Source: an uncultured Acidimicrobiales bacterium
GTDB lineage: Bacteria > Actinomycetota > Acidimicrobiia > Acidimicrobiales > Hopanoidiivorantaceae
Reading direction: 5' to 3'
NCBI GenBank assembly: GCA_958295755.1
Contig: OY282367.1
Location: 1 to 64,000, forward strand
Length of the DNA: 64,000 nucleotides
Of this stretch, positions 1-9,014 are shown piece after piece. Numbering within the stretch: the first letter of the stretch is position 1; every line of letters starts with the position of its first letter. The notes beneath the pieces are model-generated. The model was given only the letters and a program-made list of their open reading frames with translations. It had not been told where the DNA came from and made no database searches. A program made the position numbers and the translations under genes.

Positions 1-525
1 GAGCAGGGAGGGGGAGGTTTGAGGGGTTGCGCTTAGCCCCAGCAGGAAGAAAACTCCGACTGCTACGGCCACTGTTATAAATAGCTCCAAGATTGTGAGA
101 CGGCTTTTCAAAGCCATCGCAGAGTTATCGCGTCGTTCTATTGACAGGTAGGCAGTTACAAGCGATGCGAGCACTAAGCCCGAAAAAACACCTGCCATTT
201 CTTCTGGGTAATCGTGCAGCAGATTTTCCATAAGAGAAGCCAACGAGAAAACAGCTACCAAGACGCCAACTACCAGTGGCAAAGCGAAATGCCAGTCGGC
301 CTGTTTGAACTTACCGATTGCGCCTTTTGTGTCGCCACGCAAGAGGCTGCCAGGGATAGCTGCTATGCCTCTGATTGTCGCAATGAAGCGGTCGTAGATT
401 CCCAGCAGTAAGGCAACAGTTCCGCCTGAAACGCCCGGCACTAGATCGGCTACACCCATGGCGAAGCCACGCAAGGCTGTGACTACCAAGCCGATGGGGC
501 GAGAGTATTTAGATGCTGGTTTCAC
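1..525 (-). CDS. DUF368 family membrane protein, polyprenyl-phosphate transporter type (C-terminus beyond window)
   Basis: Only the first 175 residues are visible, because the gene runs off the left edge in phase. The signature MGVADLVPGVSGGTVA followed by LGIYDRFI (from about residue 23) is the hallmark of the DUF368 family. Members of that family (PopT) have been shown to return undecaprenyl phosphate across the cytoplasmic membrane for cell-wall synthesis. Hydrophobic segments follow at about residues 65-85, 98-115 and 140-160. The GTG start at 525 was chosen because AGGAG lies about 11 nt upstream and an in-frame stop lies just before it. It begins 15 bp after the methyltransferase stop and is probably co-transcribed with it. 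The family call is firm; the transported lipid is family knowledge. Confidence 0.85.
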   Translation of the reverse strand, partial: MKPASKYSRPIGLVVTALRGFAMGVADLVPGVSGGTVALLLGIYDRFIATIRGIAAIPGSLLRGDTKGAIGKFKQADWHFALPLVVGVLVAVFSLASLMENLLHDYPEEMAGVFSGLVLASLVTAYLSIERRDNSAMALKSRLTILELFITVAVAVGVFFLLGLSATPQTSPSLL

Positions 526-539
526 CTGCTGTCTTGCTC

Positions 540-1679
540 CTATGCCCTATTTTTGGCACCCTGCTTATGCCACTGGGCAACTTTATAACTTCCGAATGTG
601 TCGGGGTCGCAGAGAGCGGCGGCTTCAGATAAGCGGCTACGGGCTATGAGGGCTTCTGTTGTCGGTTTAGCACTGTGGCATTTTTTTTGAGCGTCGGCTG
701 TGAGGCTTTGAATTCCCCAGTTTTGAAGAAACTCTGCTTGGGTTTGCAGTCTCGCTGGGGGTGGAAGTTGGTCAAATGCCACATCACAGGTGATGTCTTG
801 TTCGCCGAGACGAGTTAATGGAGAGTTGCCTTTGCCATGTTTTGCATAGGTGCGTAGCCAGCTGCCTCGCTTTGCTAGTTCGGCTGTGGTGGCACCGTAA
901 TCAAAGATGATTACTTTGCCTTGATCTACTAATTCGCAGGCTTGACATATCCAAGCTGAAGCTTGTGTTTGCAGGGGAATGCGTGTGCCAACAGCGGTGT
1001 CGTGAATGAGCGAAGTTGCCAGTTCTTGTTCTTCAGATGAGATGCTTGCTAAGCACTCAGAAAAAGACATGTTGCCATGGGAGGCAAAGTTTGGCCCATC
1101 TTTTTCTAATCCCACTAGTACTTCTTTCCAACCTGAAGCTGTATATTCCAGAATTCGAGACGGAAGATTATCTAGCAGCTCATTGGCAATGACCATACCA
1201 AATGGGATTGTTGGCTTCATGGCAGAAACCTTCATGCCAGAAACACAGCCTGGCAGCTTTTCCAAGCTCAGTATCTTGTTATCTGCTGGCGCAACATACT
1301 TCAAAGTTTCTTGCTGTTGATCTCGCAACAACTCCGAACTTTCAACCATCACATAGCGCAACGCATCGTAGCAAGCAGGTTTAGCCCGCAACACACTGGC
1401 AGCCAATGCGCCTCGTCCAGCACCTGCTTCTATCACCGTGAAATTGTCGGGCTGTCCAAGTTCGTTCCAGTAGCTGTCTATGACCTGTGCAAGTACGGCA
1501 CCAAAGAGTGGTCCAACCTCGGGACTAGTCAGGAAATCTTTGCCGCGTCGTCCGGCTTGGCCACCTTTGGAATAGAAACCGAGGCTTGGGTGATATAGAG
1601 CTAGATCCATCCACTCGTCAAATCCCATCGGGCCTTCGGCTGTGATTTGTTTGCGGATTTCCTGCGCCAGCGGAGTCAC
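540..1679 (-). CDS. MidA/NDUFAF7-type SAM-dependent methyltransferase (DUF185)
   Basis: The 379-residue protein matches the COG1565/DUF185 family. The N-terminal GPMGFDEWMDLALYHP and GFYSK..GRRGKDFLTSPEV blocks are typical. A SAM-binding motif VIEAGAGRGALA lies near residue 95, and the ANELLDNLP block near residue 170. The mitochondrial homologue NDUFAF7 methylates an arginine of complex I; bacterial substrates are mostly unknown, so the substrate here is not assigned. The start is GTG at 1679 with no clear ribosome-binding site. It is divergent from the secretion-like locus, with only 39 bp between starts, and lies directly upstream of the DUF368 gene. Confidence 0.85.
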   Translation of the reverse strand: MTPLAQEIRKQITAEGPMGFDEWMDLALYHPSLGFYSKGGQAGRRGKDFLTSPEVGPLFGAVLAQVIDSYWNELGQPDNFTVIEAGAGRGALAASVLRAKPACYDALRYVMVESSELLRDQQQETLKYVAPADNKILSLEKLPGCVSGMKVSAMKPTIPFGMVIANELLDNLPSRILEYTASGWKEVLVGLEKDGPNFASHGNMSFSECLASISSEEQELATSLIHDTAVGTRIPLQTQASAWICQACELVDQGKVIIFDYGATTAELAKRGSWLRTYAKHGKGNSPLTRLGEQDITCDVAFDQLPPPARLQTQAEFLQNWGIQSLTADAQKKCHSAKPTTEALIARSRLSEAAALCDPDTFGSYKVAQWHKQGAKNRA

Positions 1680-1718
1680 TACACAAAGTTTATGGCTTGT
1701 ATGCAGTCGCCTTGATAT

Positions 1719-2192
1719 ATGACTAGATGTATGACAAACTTGTCGCCTTCTGTGGCCTCATCCTCAGTGTCACAGTCTTATGTGTCCCAGCCTCATATAT
1801 CTCCGTCTTCGGGGTCTGCCTCGCCCGGTATTTTGCAGCACAGTGCCTCTTTGGTGTCGGCAGCTATGGAAGCCACGGCTCGCGCCGAAGAGATCTCCGG
1901 TTTGGCATCAGCTTTAGATGCAGCACACGCAGGGTTGGGAGGTGTTTTAGAGCCGGTGGTCGCCCAGCACACCGAAAATGTCTGGAGCGGGACTGCTGCG
2001 ATCAGAAGTCGCAGGGCTTTGGCCTACAACAATCGCATACTCTGGCGAGCTGAACGAGACATAGCCGAAATGGTTGCGGATTTACATCAGCTGGCCCGTC
2101 AAGTTGGCGAAGAAGCAGAGCGTCGCTGGGAAGAGTGGCGGCTAGCTATCTACAAAGGCGAGGCTTTGGCCAGCTTTTCTTTTTCGGGCTAG
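1719..2192 (+). CDS. Putative WXG100-like small protein of a type VII secretion-like locus
   Basis: The protein has 157 residues. The first 45 or so are Ser/Pro-rich and low complexity. The rest is predicted helical, with a W-x-G tripeptide (VWSGTAA) between a helix rich in Ala/Glu and a second helix (ILWRAERDIAEMVADLHQLARQ). Helix, WxG turn, helix is the plan of ESX/WXG100 secreted proteins, and the next gene is the matching FtsK/EssC-type ATPase. The low-complexity N-terminus is unusual, and the start could be the internal Met at 1731. The assignment is inference from architecture and context, not a sequence match. Confidence 0.5.
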   Translation: MTRCMTNLSPSVASSSVSQSYVSQPHISPSSGSASPGILQHSASLVSAAMEATARAEEISGLASALDAAHAGLGGVLEPVVAQHTENVWSGTAAIRSRRALAYNNRILWRAERDIAEMVADLHQLARQVGEEAERRWEEWRLAIYKGEALASFSFSG

Positions 2193-2227
2193 ATACAAAG
2201 GCTAGATGTAAAAGTCAAGGATTTTGG

Positions 2228-5200
2228 ATGAACTCTGAGAAGTCGAGCAGTAGTTATTCGGTGCGGATCGTTTGCGTGACGAAGGCAACTCCAGATCGCT
2301 TGGCTAGCCAATCAGGCACAGTAACCGATGAAACTACAGCGCAGGAGAAAATTACAGTGCAGGTAAATCGTGCCCAGAATCCTACAGTCGCCGATCTTTG
2401 CGATGCTCTTGTCGAAGCAGTTTTGCCTAAAACCCTAAACATTACAGGCGGTGCTAAGAGATTGATAATCGACGGGCGAGAACTCGGCCCGCATATTTTG
2501 CTAGATGACTGCCCACTCTTTGAAGGTGTGGAGATCGTGCTAGGAGATGCTAAAGAGATTGAGGAGCGAGTGAATTCTTCTGATGCTGGCACCAGATCTG
2601 TTGTGGCAGTCATCGGCGGGATAGACAGTGGACAGCAAACCAGCCTAGGAGTTCACCCCGTAGTAGTCGGTCGTAGCTCTATTGCTGATCTCAGAATTGA
2701 TCATCCAGAAGTTTCGCAACGGCACTTGCTAGTTGAACATCGTCGAGTGCTTGACTTAGACAGCGGTATAACCCTAGAGGGTAAACAAGTTACCGACCGA
2801 GCAGAAATAGCACCCGAACAGCGCATCGGAGCGGGCAATGCGGTTGTGACTTGGCGGCTGCTGGAAGACGACAACATAGCAGGCAATATAGTAGGCAGAC
2901 CGCCCAAGTTGATATTCAATCGCCCGCCTCGCGCGCATCCTCCTCCAACTGCTGAACCGTTCCGTTTGGCTGGAAAAGGTTCTGAAGGAAGCTTGTTTCC
3001 GGTTCGTGCGCCGACCTGGGCTACCTTTGTTATTCCATTGGCACTTGGCTTGGTGTTGGCTGTGCTTTTCAACCCTTATATGGCATTGTTCGCCTTACTA
3101 GGACCTGCTATGGCAGTTTCGTCATGGCTGGAAGGGCGAAGTCGCAACAAGAAAGACCTTCGCAGCCGCAGACGCCAAACTACTAAAGACCGAGAAGCAT
3201 TCAAGGTATACAGCAGAAGAGCCGCAGCCCTTGAAGTGGCCCGTCGCCGATTTGAACATCCCGATCCTGCTGCTTCATTGCGATGGGCTGCCCGCCTGTG
3301 GGAACGCAGTCGAGCCGACGCAGATTTTTTACATCTCAGCGTGGGCCGTTTTGATACTTCGTGGCACCCGCCAGTGGAAATCGCGAACGGCACCGGAAAA
3401 AATGATCAAGAACTTGCCGACTTCGCAGACGCCACAACCTTGCGCGATGTTCCGTTTGTGGTTGACTTTTCCAAAGGGATAATCGGCATAGTCGGACCTC
3501 GTCGTGAATCTCTGGCGCGATGGCTCATAATGCAGGCTGCTGTTCGCTACGGACCTTCGGATTTGAGCATTGCTGTAAGTGAAGATTGGAGCTGGACATC
3601 ATGGCTGCCACATACTCTCGGCAGTGGAGGCTCTGGTTCAGCCCCACACACTTTGGCAGTCTGCACCCATCCCTCGAGAGTGCTTGTGGGCGATTCCACC
3701 TTGGTTTTAGCCGAAACTTTAGATGAGCTTCCCAGCGACTGCAGCACGAGCATCCAACTATTGGATGACGCTGGAAGATGCAGAGTCACCCACTGGCCAC
3801 ACACAGTGCTGGCAGACGGGGTCAGCCATGGCGAAGCCTGTTACGCCGCCCGCCGCCTAGCCCGCCTTGAAGACCCTCTAGTTACCTCTGTTGGGTTAGC
3901 GACCACGATCTCTTTGACTTCGCTACTCGGACTGCAGTCTGACATATCTGTCGATCGGGTACTACAAGAGTGGAGCCGTGCTGGTATGGCTGCTCCTATC
4001 GGATGCAGTGATGATCAAGTTATTCATTTGGATCTGCCTTCCGATGGGCCTCACGGTCTCATTGCAGGAACCACAGGCTCAGGTAAAAGCGAACTAATGC
4101 GCTGCCTGGTGACATCGCTAGCATTTACGACATCTCCTGAAAGTCTCAATTTTGTTTTGATCGACTATAAAGGTGGCAGCGCGTTTGACGCTTGCGCGGG
4201 GCTACCTCATGTGGTGGGGATGGTTACCGACCTAGATGAGCGATTGGGTGAAAGAGCACTGGTTTGCCTGCGGGCAGAGTTGGCATATCGTGAGCAGTTT
4301 CTACGAAATGCCCAAGCGTCAAGCATCGGCGAGCTTTCGCCCGCTAGTCTTCCCCGGCTCTTAGTGGTGATTGACGAATTTGCAGCCTTGGCTTCTGAGT
4401 TGCCGAGCTTCCTGGAGTCGCTGGTGGATATTGCTCAGCGAGGGCGCAGTCTTGGAGTTCATTTGCTATTGGGTACGCAAAGGCCGGCGGGTGTCGTTAG
4501 CCCGTCAATTCGCAGCAACACCAACATTCGCATCGGCTTGCGTATGTTGGATCCCCACGATTCTGAAGATGTAATCGGAACACCTGCTGCGGCAGCTATC
4601 AATCAAAATAGCCCGGGGCGAGCCTTTGTGCGCTATGGATCGAGCCAACCTATACCTTTTCAGGTGGCGGCTGTGAGCGGTATCACACCTTCGCCCAGCG
4701 ACAAGCCTGTGTTAGTCAAAACTCCTAGTTGGGATGAAGCAGATAAAGCCGAGGGTGCAGAGACAGAAAAGCAAACAGATCTTCAGCAGCTAGTAACTGC
4801 CATAGATAAGGCTTGGACGCAAACAGGTAGCTCGCCGCTGAGGTGCCCCTGGCCCGAACCGCTACCCACAAAGCTAGATATAGAAGATTTGCGAGCATGT
4901 ATAGCGGCGGCCGGAGAAAATGTGGACAGCGCAGATATGGGTATAGCCCTAGGACTTGAAGATCACCCAGAAGAACAAATGCAAAGTCTGTGCCTCTGGT
5001 ATCCCAACGAGAAGAACTTGCTACTTATAGGGCTGGCTGGTAGCGGGGCGTCTGAAACTCTTATGATGGCAGTCTTGCAGCTGGCGGAAACGACTGATGC
5101 TCTGCACATCTACGGCATAGATTACGGCGCAAACAACATAGCGCAGTTGGTCGGTTTGCCTAACTGTGAGGCAATCTTTGGGCCTGCTGAAGTCGATCAA

Positions 5201-5701
5201 AGAACAGAGCTATTGGATTTTCTGTTTGACGAGTTAGCTAAACGCCAGTCGGAAGGTTCTCCGGTATTGACTGTTTTGCTCATAGACAATCTCGGTGCGC
5301 TGCTGCACGCCTTAGAAGACGAAAGAGACTATCGGCGCATAGAGAAGCTCACCCGCCTGTATTTAGATGGGCCATCATGGGGGATTACGACTGTGATTGT
5401 TGCTGAAAGTCTTGCTGCGGTGCCTCGGAAGTTTTTCTCAGCAGCTACTATGCGGTTGCTGTTTCGCGTGTCAGACTCTTCGCCCTATGGGGCTGCTGAC
5501 ACGGACACCAGCAAGTTTGGTTTCGGCAGGGCGTTGATGACTGGCGGGGTTGCTACTGGAGTATTTGGCGGAATATCTGCTGGAATATCTGGCGGTATGG
5601 CAAGCAGGGGAAATACCGTAGTGGAAGTCCAGACGGCGGTCGTCTCAGATTTTCAAGAAGCCATTGCCAACATTGTGCGTTCTTGCTCCAAATCCTCATG
5701 A
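2228..5701 (+). CDS. Type VII secretion FtsK/SpoIIIE-type ATPase with ubiquitin-like and FHA domains (EccC/EssC-like)
   Basis: This 1157-residue membrane ATPase would power export of WXG100-type substrates. In order it shows a YukD-like ubiquitin fold (about residues 38-106), an FHA domain (about 135-210, with VVGRSSIADLRID and SQRHL), a transmembrane hairpin (about 263-303), a basic helical linker and a first FtsK domain. That domain has Walker A GTTGSGKS near residue 614 and Walker B VVIDEF near 716. A second, degenerate ATPase domain has GLAGSGAS in place of a Walker A motif. One catalytic domain followed by decayed ones is normal in EccC/EssC. The start at 2228 gives a Met just before the ubiquitin-like domain; the frame is open further upstream. 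The stop overlaps the next gene by ATGA. Confidence 0.85.
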   Translation: MNSEKSSSSYSVRIVCVTKATPDRLASQSGTVTDETTAQEKITVQVNRAQNPTVADLCDALVEAVLPKTLNITGGAKRLIIDGRELGPHILLDDCPLFEGVEIVLGDAKEIEERVNSSDAGTRSVVAVIGGIDSGQQTSLGVHPVVVGRSSIADLRIDHPEVSQRHLLVEHRRVLDLDSGITLEGKQVTDRAEIAPEQRIGAGNAVVTWRLLEDDNIAGNIVGRPPKLIFNRPPRAHPPPTAEPFRLAGKGSEGSLFPVRAPTWATFVIPLALGLVLAVLFNPYMALFALLGPAMAVSSWLEGRSRNKKDLRSRRRQTTKDREAFKVYSRRAAALEVARRRFEHPDPAASLRWAARLWERSRADADFLHLSVGRFDTSWHPPVEIANGTGKNDQELADFADATTLRDVPFVVDFSKGIIGIVGPRRESLARWLIMQAAVRYGPSDLSIAVSEDWSWTSWLPHTLGSGGSGSAPHTLAVCTHPSRVLVGDSTLVLAETLDELPSDCSTSIQLLDDAGRCRVTHWPHTVLADGVSHGEACYAARRLARLEDPLVTSVGLATTISLTSLLGLQSDISVDRVLQEWSRAGMAAPIGCSDDQVIHLDLPSDGPHGLIAGTTGSGKSELMRCLVTSLAFTTSPESLNFVLIDYKGGSAFDACAGLPHVVGMVTDLDERLGERALVCLRAELAYREQFLRNAQASSIGELSPASLPRLLVVIDEFAALASELPSFLESLVDIAQRGRSLGVHLLLGTQRPAGVVSPSIRSNTNIRIGLRMLDPHDSEDVIGTPAAAAINQNSPGRAFVRYGSSQPIPFQVAAVSGITPSPSDKPVLVKTPSWDEADKAEGAETEKQTDLQQLVTAIDKAWTQTGSSPLRCPWPEPLPTKLDIEDLRACIAAAGENVDSADMGIALGLEDHPEEQMQSLCLWYPNEKNLLLIGLAGSGASETLMMAVLQLAETTDALHIYGIDYGANNIAQLVGLPNCEAIFGPAEVDQRTELLDFLFDELAKRQSEGSPVLTVLLIDNLGALLHALEDERDYRRIEKLTRLYLDGPSWGITTVIVAESLAAVPRKFFSAATMRLLFRVSDSSPYGAADTDTSKFGFGRALMTGGVATGVFGGISAGISGGMASRGNTVVEVQTAVVSDFQEAIANIVRSCSKSS

Positions 5702-7686
5702 ACATTATTCAAATGGACACTGTTGCTTCAGAAGAGTTAACTCGCCGATACGCGACTGCCCAAAATAAGGTTCTGCAGTATCGCAGAGATCTCACTGCAC
5801 TTTTCGCCCAAGCTAAGCAGCTACTGGGGCAGATTCCCCCAATTTTGGCATGGCTTGACACCGCACATACTAACTTGCAACGATCTCACACCGACTTGAT
5901 TTTGCGCCGTGAATGGTTTATCCGAGCCGACGCCTCAGCAGCTGGCGCATATGAAGGCTGGCAAGAACTTGCTCTGCTATCTGCTTCAAAGCGTTCTTGG
6001 CGAGAGCTTGGTCGCTTGCTTTTGGCTCACGAAGATCTGTCTGATGAAGAACTCACCTCTGTGCTTGAAGAGATAGCTACCCGTTCGCTCGTCGCACCCA
6101 CGATGGCTGCGAGTTTGCTAGCTCAACTAGGCCCCGATGGCTTTGCCAGTCTCGCTGAGCGGACGATGCTGAAACTGGAGCGGCATTTATTTTTGGAAGA
6201 CCAAACTTCTGCTCTGTCGCTCTTGCGAGGGTTTTCTATATTTTTGGCAAATGCCTCTCATAGCCCCGCAGGCATCCCGACAGAGCTTGAAGACTACCTC
6301 ATGCCATCTGAAGGCAGCTATGACGACAGACATAGAGTGCGGTATCTGGGGATGTTTATGGCTGGTGGCAGTTTTCATCCTGGCTTTGCTTCGCGGGTTT
6401 CTGAGTTTTTGCTCAGTAAGAATAATCGAGAAGTCGTGGGTGCCGCTGATCAAAATCATCCGCTTCGGAGAGGTGGAAGGTCGTCACAGCCCTATGCGCC
6501 TCTTCTAAATCCCCTGTCTAACTCCATTAAATCTGTCAAAGCCTCCCCTCACGACTCCTTGCGAATACTGGAAGAAATAGTTGCTTCTCCTGAAGGCATC
6601 GTGGATGTTGACACTTACATATTGCACGGCGAATACCCTGAAGTTATAGTGGCTGATCTCACAGACTCCATTGTGAATGCCGCCGCCCAAGACCCGCAGC
6701 TGCGAGAGCAAGCTTGGCCAGCCTTCCAGAAGTTACTTGAATGGTTGCCAGAAAACGACGGCTCTTGGCGACCGCAGTCTCCGGCGTGGTCTTCCATCGC
6801 CCGATTTGCAGGGCTGTATTGGCCGGAGTTGCGCAATGTGGCAACTTCTGTGACCTCTCACGCATTTGCGAGAATTTTAGCCAGCCCAGAAGCCATGTCG
6901 GTCATATCGCTGAGTGCGGGAGCTTTCGCTCTGGGACATCTGAGCGATGCCATTGAAGTGGAACTTGACGAGAGTTTGGACGATACTCAACGAGATCGTC
7001 GCATCTCTGCTCATGTGGATGCTGTGTCAGACGTTTATCACCACATTTTCGTTGGTGCTGCGAATGTGAGTGAGGCTAAGCAGAAGAAAACGATGTCGTT
7101 GCTGGCGAGCGGATTGAATTTCTTGGATCGCCGTCTTATGCGCATGTTGTTGGTGGGAGGTCTCACTCCGGCACATAAGGCAATAGCCACCGTCGCGGCT
7201 TCTGGCGTTCGCAAAGTCCGCGAGCGCATCACTCAAAGCCTGGAGGCGTCTGCGCCTAGAGGCGATGTTTCGCCCAAGAGCATATTCGCAGGTCAAATTC
7301 TCAATCGCGACACGGCTGTTGCGGGCGGTCGTGCGCCGATTCCGACTTGGTTCGAACTGGAATTGGCCAACAAACTCATTAAACATCGCCCCGATCTAGC
7401 TAGCAGCATTCCGCCGAGCCGATGGTTAGGTGAAAACGGCATTCAGCAAAGCGATGCCCCAGCTTTTGCTCAGTGGTTCTCAGAGACTATCAATGCCGAT
7501 CCGCCTTCGGAGTTTTCGCTGGCTTTTGTGCATTTGCAACGTGAGTTTACCCACGATCTTCTCTTAGATGCCACCAGCGTTGAGTTAGACGCCGTGTGGG
7601 AGCAGACTCAAGAGGCAGTCGCGATGTCTGAACAGACTGCCGAAGAATGGCAGGCGTGGCAGGAAGAATGGGAGAGTGAGAGATAA
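5698..7686 (+). CDS. Uncharacterised 662-residue protein coupled to the type VII secretion ATPase
   Basis: The product is not recognised. Its ATG overlaps the stop of the ATPase gene (ATGA), so the two are almost certainly translated together. The first 90 residues look like a long amphipathic helix pair (EELTRRYATAQNKVLQYRRD and following), as in secreted or scaffold proteins of type VII systems. The rest is mostly helical, resembles a repeat-type scaffold, and ends in a Glu/Trp-rich tail. There is no signal peptide and no clear transmembrane segment. Its position suggests a substrate or a cytosolic partner of the ATPase; that is inference only. Confidence 0.7.
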   Translation: MNIIQMDTVASEELTRRYATAQNKVLQYRRDLTALFAQAKQLLGQIPPILAWLDTAHTNLQRSHTDLILRREWFIRADASAAGAYEGWQELALLSASKRSWRELGRLLLAHEDLSDEELTSVLEEIATRSLVAPTMAASLLAQLGPDGFASLAERTMLKLERHLFLEDQTSALSLLRGFSIFLANASHSPAGIPTELEDYLMPSEGSYDDRHRVRYLGMFMAGGSFHPGFASRVSEFLLSKNNREVVGAADQNHPLRRGGRSSQPYAPLLNPLSNSIKSVKASPHDSLRILEEIVASPEGIVDVDTYILHGEYPEVIVADLTDSIVNAAAQDPQLREQAWPAFQKLLEWLPENDGSWRPQSPAWSSIARFAGLYWPELRNVATSVTSHAFARILASPEAMSVISLSAGAFALGHLSDAIEVELDESLDDTQRDRRISAHVDAVSDVYHHIFVGAANVSEAKQKKTMSLLASGLNFLDRRLMRMLLVGGLTPAHKAIATVAASGVRKVRERITQSLEASAPRGDVSPKSIFAGQILNRDTAVAGGRAPIPTWFELELANKLIKHRPDLASSIPPSRWLGENGIQQSDAPAFAQWFSETINADPPSEFSLAFVHLQREFTHDLLLDATSVELDAVWEQTQEAVAMSEQTAEEWQAWQEEWESER

Positions 7687-7690
7687 AGCT

Positions 7691-8035
7691 TCAACTGGTC
7701 GGGATCCCTATCACCACCGACTTCTTATGCACTTTCAATTGCGGATGAAGAGCGGTTAAGTGCTTAGCAGCTTCTATAGGCAGGTGTTTCTTGAAGTCAT
7801 CTGAGATGACTAGTTTGATGTTGCGCTCTCCGAAGGTGCACTCAATCGTGACTAAAGAACCGACAGGGCGCACCTTGGTTAGAGTTTTGAAAGTTTCATG
7901 CAGCAATTTGCTGGTGAGGATGTAGGCATCTTCACTTAGCATCTGGCGCATGTGAAATAAGTCTAAAAACTTGCTTATTACGTTGTCGTACCTCTCCTCT
8001 AGGGGGAGCTTGAGGACGAAATGGTCAGGTTGCAT
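7691..8035 (-). CDS. Hypothetical protein, 114 residues
   Basis: This is a small cytosolic protein without a recognised domain. It has an N-terminal acidic helical part and a C-terminal half of alternating strands (SLVTIECTF, NIKLVISDD, VVIGIP). It is transcribed towards the secretion-like operon, with only 4 bp between the two stops. The ATG at 8035 has no strong ribosome-binding site. It may be real, given its balanced composition and ordinary codon use. Confidence 0.55.
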   Translation of the reverse strand: MQPDHFVLKLPLEERYDNVISKFLDLFHMRQMLSEDAYILTSKLLHETFKTLTKVRPVGSLVTIECTFGERNIKLVISDDFKKHLPIEAAKHLTALHPQLKVHKKSVVIGIPTS

Positions 8036-8093
8036 TATTATTAGCTTGCCATAAGTTAGTTATTTTTGGAAGTGATAGGCGTAAATTCATACT

Positions 8094-9014
8094 GTGCAGT
8101 CAAATAGCCTGGGGAAGTCAAACAGCCCGGGGAAGTCAAATAGCTTGCGGATTGGTTTGCTCGGACATGGGGCTATTGGTTCTGCAGTGGCTGCAGGCTT
8201 GGAGGCTGGCAAGGTTGAGGGGGCTGAGTTAGTAGCGGTGTTGGACCCTTGGGCACCTCATCTGAGTTTGGGGGTTGGTTCTTTGGAAGAGCTACTGGCT
8301 GTTAGCAATGTGGTGGTGGAAGCTGCCGGACACGATGCCCTGCGTGAATTTGGATCTAAAGTGCGTGAAGCTGGATTAGATTTGCTGGTGGTGAGCGCGG
8401 GGGCTTTGGCAGATGAGGGGCTTTATCAGGATTTATTGTCGGCTGGCTCTAAAAACGCTGGCTCTAAAAACGCTGGCTCTGAAAACGCTGAGCATAAAGT
8501 GGGCAAGCTATATGTCACCACAGGTGCCATCGGTGGTCTTGACACAATCGGGGCCGCAGCCTTGGCAGGAGCAATAACCCGTGCGGAGATAACTTCTCGC
8601 AAACCTGCCGCGAATTTGCTACAACCATGGATGGATGAAAGTTTGCAAGATGAGCTTTTGGCAGGGGATTCTCATACAGCGGTGAGAGATGAGGCAAGAG
8701 AGATAATCGTATTTTCTGGCCCTGCCCGTGAAGCTTGTCGTCTTTTTCCGCAGTCGGCAAATGTGTGTGCCACGCTTTCGCTAGCTACTGTGGGCTTTGA
8801 TGAGACGCATGTGACGATGGTGGGCGATCTAGCAAGAAAACGAGTGCGTCACGAGATACGAGTGGAAGCTGAAAGCGGAGTTTATGAGTTCGCCTTTGAA
8901 AATATAACTTCGCCTAGTAACCCCAAGACAAGTGCCATTGTGCCTTATGCGGTTTTGAGAGGTTTAGGATTTTTAGCTAAAGGAGTTTCCAGAGGAGGCT
9001 TGCTGCTTGTTTAG
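8094..9014 (+). CDS. L-aspartate dehydrogenase-like protein (NadX family)
   Basis: The protein resembles the aspartate dehydrogenase/DUF108 family, which oxidises L-aspartate to iminoaspartate with NAD(P) and can feed NAD synthesis. Visible are a Rossmann start (LLGHGAIGSAV, near residue 22), the VVEAAGHDAL and VVSAGALAD segments, TGAIGGLDTIGAA, and a C-terminal block with ANVCATLSLATVGFD. Two tandem duplications are embedded. An 18-nt unit occurs three times at the very N-terminus (8097-8150), and a 15-nt unit three times near 8440-8490 (encoding GSKNA-type pentapeptides). The N-terminal repeats make the true start uncertain; GTG at 8094 is the first in-frame option. Confidence 0.75.
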   Translation: MQSNSLGKSNSPGKSNSLRIGLLGHGAIGSAVAAGLEAGKVEGAELVAVLDPWAPHLSLGVGSLEELLAVSNVVVEAAGHDALREFGSKVREAGLDLLVVSAGALADEGLYQDLLSAGSKNAGSKNAGSENAEHKVGKLYVTTGAIGGLDTIGAAALAGAITRAEITSRKPAANLLQPWMDESLQDELLAGDSHTAVRDEAREIIVFSGPAREACRLFPQSANVCATLSLATVGFDETHVTMVGDLARKRVRHEIRVEAESGVYEFAFENITSPSNPKTSAIVPYAVLRGLGFLAKGVSRGGLLLV

